Assembly (NCBI GenBank): GCA_023262065.1
Contig: JALRDW010000111.1
Location: forward strand, 1-7,784
Reading direction: 5' to 3'
DNA: 7,784 bases
DNA from: Acidimicrobiia bacterium
GTDB lineage: Bacteria; Actinomycetota; Acidimicrobiia; IMCC26256
A program made the translations under genes and the position numbers. The notes under the pieces were generated by a model. That model worked only from the letters and a program-made list of their open reading frames with translations. It made no database searches and had not been told where the DNA came from. Shown piece after piece: positions 5,630-7,784 of the stretch. Positions within the stretch are counted from its first letter, which is position 1; every line of letters starts with the position of its first letter.

Positions 5630-6382
5630 GCCCCGTCCGCGGCCGGGACCCGGCCGAGATCCGGTCGCCGCATGCAGGGCTCGCACCTCGGCGGGTGCGA
5701 GCGCGCGCCACGTCCCCGGCTGGAGGCCCGGATCCCGCACCGGTCCGATCCGGACGCGCACCAGCCGCCGCACCGGGTGGCCGACGGCCTCGCACATGCG
5801 TCGCACCTGCCGGTTGCGTCCCTCGTGGATCGCGATACTGATCGCCGCGTTGCCGCCGTGCTCGTCGGCGAGGACGACCACGGCGGGCGCCGTCGGTCCG
5901 TCATCGAGATCGATCCCCTCGCGCAGGCGACGGAGCGCGGCGGGCGACGGCACCCCCCGGACCTCGGCGAGGTACTCCTTCTCCACGCCGAGACTCGGGT
6001 GGGTGAGGGCCTGGGCGAGTTCACCGTCATTGGTCACGACGAGCAGGCCCTCCGTGTCGAGATCGAGCCGCCCGACGGGGAAGACCCGCGGGTCGCCCGG
6101 CACCAGTTCCATCACCGTGGGCCGACCCTGCGGATCGCTCGCGGTCGTCACGACGCCGCGCGGCTTGTTGAGCAGGTAGTGCACGAGGTCGGTCCGGGTC
6201 ACCACCGGTACGTGATCCACGGTGATGCGCGCCGACACCGGATCGACACGGCGACCGAGGACCGCGACCTCGCCGTCCACCCGGACCCGACCCCCGGCGA
6301 TGAGGTCCTCACAGACCCGGCGCGAGCCGAGTCCGGCGCGCGCCAGGACCTTCTGCAACCGTTCGCCGTCGGTCTCGGGCAC
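5627..6382 (-). CDS. rluB: rRNA pseudouridine synthase, RsuA/RluB/RluE/RluF family
   Basis: This family isomerises specific uridines of rRNA; the RluB branch modifies 23S rRNA near U2605 (E. coli numbering). The 251-aa protein starts with an S4 RNA-binding domain (about 7-55, RLQKVLARAGLGSRR and GGRVRVDG). The catalytic domain follows, with NKPRGVVTT (72-80), GRLDLDTEGLL (104-114, catalytic D107) and HEGRNRQVRRM (186-196). The tail (239-251) is Gly/Pro/Arg-rich and probably disordered. The GTG at 6382 follows the scpB stop by 4 bases and has no good Shine-Dalgarno, so translation may depend on scpB. The family is certain. The RluB assignment over RsuA rests on the scpA-scpB-rluB gene order known in actinobacteria. 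Confidence 0.93.
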   Translation of the reverse strand: MPETDGERLQKVLARAGLGSRRVCEDLIAGGRVRVDGEVAVLGRRVDPVSARITVDHVPVVTRTDLVHYLLNKPRGVVTTASDPQGRPTVMELVPGDPRVFPVGRLDLDTEGLLVVTNDGELAQALTHPSLGVEKEYLAEVRGVPSPAALRRLREGIDLDDGPTAPAVVVLADEHGGNAAISIAIHEGRNRQVRRMCEAVGHPVRRLVRVRIGPVRDPGLQPGTWRALAPAEVRALHAATGSRPGPGRGRG

Positions 6383-6386
6383 GGGC

Positions 6387-7031
6387 TCAGGCGTCGGCCG
6401 GAGCGGCCTCGCCGGCGGGCGGTGCCTCGTCGGCCGGGGCCGTGACGTGCTCCTCGGCGCGCACCCGGAGGCCGCGTTCCAGCGCCTCCACCACCTCCGC
6501 CTCCGGCACGAAGCCCGAGAGCGAGGGCAGGTCGGCGAGCGAATCGAGGCCCATGCGCTCGAGGAAGAGGCGCGTCGTGCCGTAGAGGATCGCCTGCCCC
6601 GGGCCGGTGTCGGTCCCGACCGGTGCCACGTAACCCCGAGCCTCGAGCGTCGACATCGTGGACTCGACGTTCACCCCGCGGATCGCCGAGATCTGGGCTC
6701 GGGAGACCGGCTGCTTGTAGGCGACGATCGCAAGCGTCTCGAGCGCGGATGGCGACAGGCGTGTGTGCTGACCCTCGAGCACGAACCGCTCGACGTAGGC
6801 GACCTGGTCCGGGTGGGTCTGGAAGCGGTACCCGCCGGCGACCCGCGCGATCGTGAAGCCGCGTCCCTCGCCCTCGTACATCTCCGTCATCGCGTCGCAG
6901 GCGGCCTCGATGTCGGTGACCGGGAGCTCGAGCAACTGGGCGAGCAGCTGCGGTTCGACCGGTTCGACCGCGGCGAGCAGCACGGCCTCGATGGCGGCGC
7001 GGATCTCCGGCGACGGGGTGGCGTCGGTCAT
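6387..7031 (-). CDS. scpB: Segregation and condensation protein B
   Basis: ScpB dimers bind the ScpA kleisin of the SMC-ScpAB complex, which compacts and helps segregate the chromosome. The 214-aa protein has two winged-helix domains, about 8-82 and 92-165. The second carries the family signature LSPSALETLAIVAYKQPVSR (92-111), followed by ISAIRGVN (114-121) and LYGTTRLFLERMGL (149-162). The C-terminal tail (about 195-214) is made of Ala, Pro, Glu and Asp and is probably disordered. Its ATG overlaps the scpA stop as ATGA, which fits the need to make the two partners in a fixed ratio. Confidence 0.95.
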   Translation of the reverse strand: MTDATPSPEIRAAIEAVLLAAVEPVEPQLLAQLLELPVTDIEAACDAMTEMYEGEGRGFTIARVAGGYRFQTHPDQVAYVERFVLEGQHTRLSPSALETLAIVAYKQPVSRAQISAIRGVNVESTMSTLEARGYVAPVGTDTGPGQAILYGTTRLFLERMGLDSLADLPSLSGFVPEAEVVEALERGLRVRAEEHVTAPADEAPPAGEAAPADA

Positions 7032-7784
7032 GCCCGCGTGGGCTCGACCTCGACGCCCGGCGTCGGGTCGGAGGCCACCTCGAGGTCGTCGGTGAGCTCG
7101 ACCTCGGCGATCCGCTCGTCGGCCGACCCCTCGACCGCGACCTCGGGGACGGTGTCCTCCCAGTCGTCGATGCTCGAGAGGTCGAGGGCACGCTCACCCT
7201 CGTCGAGGCGACGGACGGTGAGGTCCCCGAAGGTCTCGACCTGGGTGAGGTCGACCTGACCCTGCTTGAAGAGTTCGAGAACGGCGAGGAAGCGCACGAT
7301 GATCTCCATGCGGTCCTCGATCCCGGCGACGATGGCTCGGAACGACATCGCCCCGACCCGTGGCAGCACGACGAGCACCGCGTCGATCGCCTCCCGCACG
7401 CTGGTGCGGATCGGTTGGACGTGGAACAGGTCGACCTGCTCGACCGGCTCCTCCTTCGGCGCGAAGGCCCGGAGCGCCGCGGCCCGCAGCTGTGCGAGGG
7501 TGGTGCGCTCGAGCGGATCCGGCGCCAACGATCGGAACGGTTCCTCCGGACCGGCACTGCGGGGCACGGACCGGGCGTTGAGGCGGAGCCGCGACTCGAC
7601 CATCGTCGCGACGTCCTTGAACGTCTTGCACTCCAGCAGCCGGGCCAACAGCAGATCGCGCTCCTCCCAGAGCGCCAGTTCCTCGTCGAGGTCGATGTCG
7701 TCGCGACCGGGCAGCAGCCGGCGTGCCTTCAGTTCCACCAGCGTCGAGGCGATCAACAGGAACTCGGTGGCGATGTCGAGATCC
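7028..7784 (-). CDS. scpA: Segregation and condensation protein A, 5' end outside the window
   Basis: ScpA is the kleisin that bridges the two SMC heads and holds the ScpB dimer. The window shows 251 residues to the C-terminus; the N-terminal SMC neck-binding part lies beyond the right edge. The visible part begins DLDIATEFL and continues with LIASTLVELKARRLLP, the typical ScpA helix, with no stop before the edge, so a TTG at 7756 is not the true start. A linker with acidic and Pro-rich stretches follows. The C-terminal winged helix (about 120-192 of the visible part) contains RFLAVLELFKQGQV, which binds the SMC head in known family members. After it comes an acidic tail of about 50 residues (200-251). 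The TGA stop overlaps the scpB ATG. Confidence 0.93.
   Translation of the reverse strand, partial: DLDIATEFLLIASTLVELKARRLLPGRDDIDLDEELALWEERDLLLARLLECKTFKDVATMVESRLRLNARSVPRSAGPEEPFRSLAPDPLERTTLAQLRAAALRAFAPKEEPVEQVDLFHVQPIRTSVREAIDAVLVVLPRVGAMSFRAIVAGIEDRMEIIVRFLAVLELFKQGQVDLTQVETFGDLTVRRLDEGERALDLSSIDDWEDTVPEVAVEGSADERIAEVELTDDLEVASDPTPGVEVEPTRA

Noticed and set aside
3027..5630. Long + strand reading frames of 390 to 459 codons opposite aroA, tyrA and aroH
   Set aside because: They run antisense to proteins with full family motifs, and their translations are Arg/Gly/Pro/Ser-rich without domains. Long spurious frames are expected when third positions are mostly G or C.
1..7784. A mobile element, CRISPR array, toxin-antitoxin pair or new defence system
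   Set aside because: Every stretch is taken up by recognisable core genes. I found no terminal repeats, transposase or repeat-spacer pattern, and no block of unusual base composition.

Overview
The window is a gene-dense piece of a very GC-rich bacterial chromosome (roughly 70% G+C by eye). It holds housekeeping genes with GTG starts, Ala/Arg/Gly/Asp-rich proteins, and hardly any space between genes. The order scpA-scpB-rluB ... cmk, the class II AroA and the AroH-type chorismate mutase suggest an actinobacterium, perhaps a deep branch such as Acidimicrobiia. That placement is inference from gene content, not a phylogeny.

Left part, + strand: after a short intergenic stretch (about 26-93) lies ispH (94-1161, last step of the MEP isoprenoid pathway). 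It overlaps a small four-helix CopD-like membrane protein (1161-1610) by one base. A divergent gene may start on the - strand at 25 and run off the left edge.

Right part, - strand, read from right to left: scpA (5' end cut by the right edge), scpB, rluB, aroH, tyrA, aroA, cmk, plsC. The seven junctions are 4-base ATGA/GTGA overlaps or gaps of 4 to 20 bases, so this looks like one operon with translational coupling. It combines the SMC kleisin complex (ScpA/ScpB), rRNA pseudouridylation (RluB), three aromatic amino-acid steps (AroA makes EPSP on the way to chorismate, AroH makes prephenate, TyrA leads to tyrosine), CMP phosphorylation (Cmk) and phosphatidate synthesis (PlsC).

The two gene blocks meet tail to tail at 1607-1610, where the copD-like and plsC stop codons share a palindromic CTAG, leaving no room for a terminator between them.

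I see no mobile element, CRISPR array, RNA gene or defence-like system, and no gene-free stretch above 100 bases. The points most worth checking are: TANNNT motifs 7-8 bases upstream of start codons of ispH, aroH and the possible divergent gene, suggesting leaderless mRNAs; a C-K-G substitution in the AroA substrate-binding loop; the aroH-tyrA-aroA block sitting inside an otherwise conserved scpA-scpB-rluB-cmk order; and ispH facing its usual cmk-plsC neighbours. This is mostly an ordinary core-genome region, and no new system is claimed.
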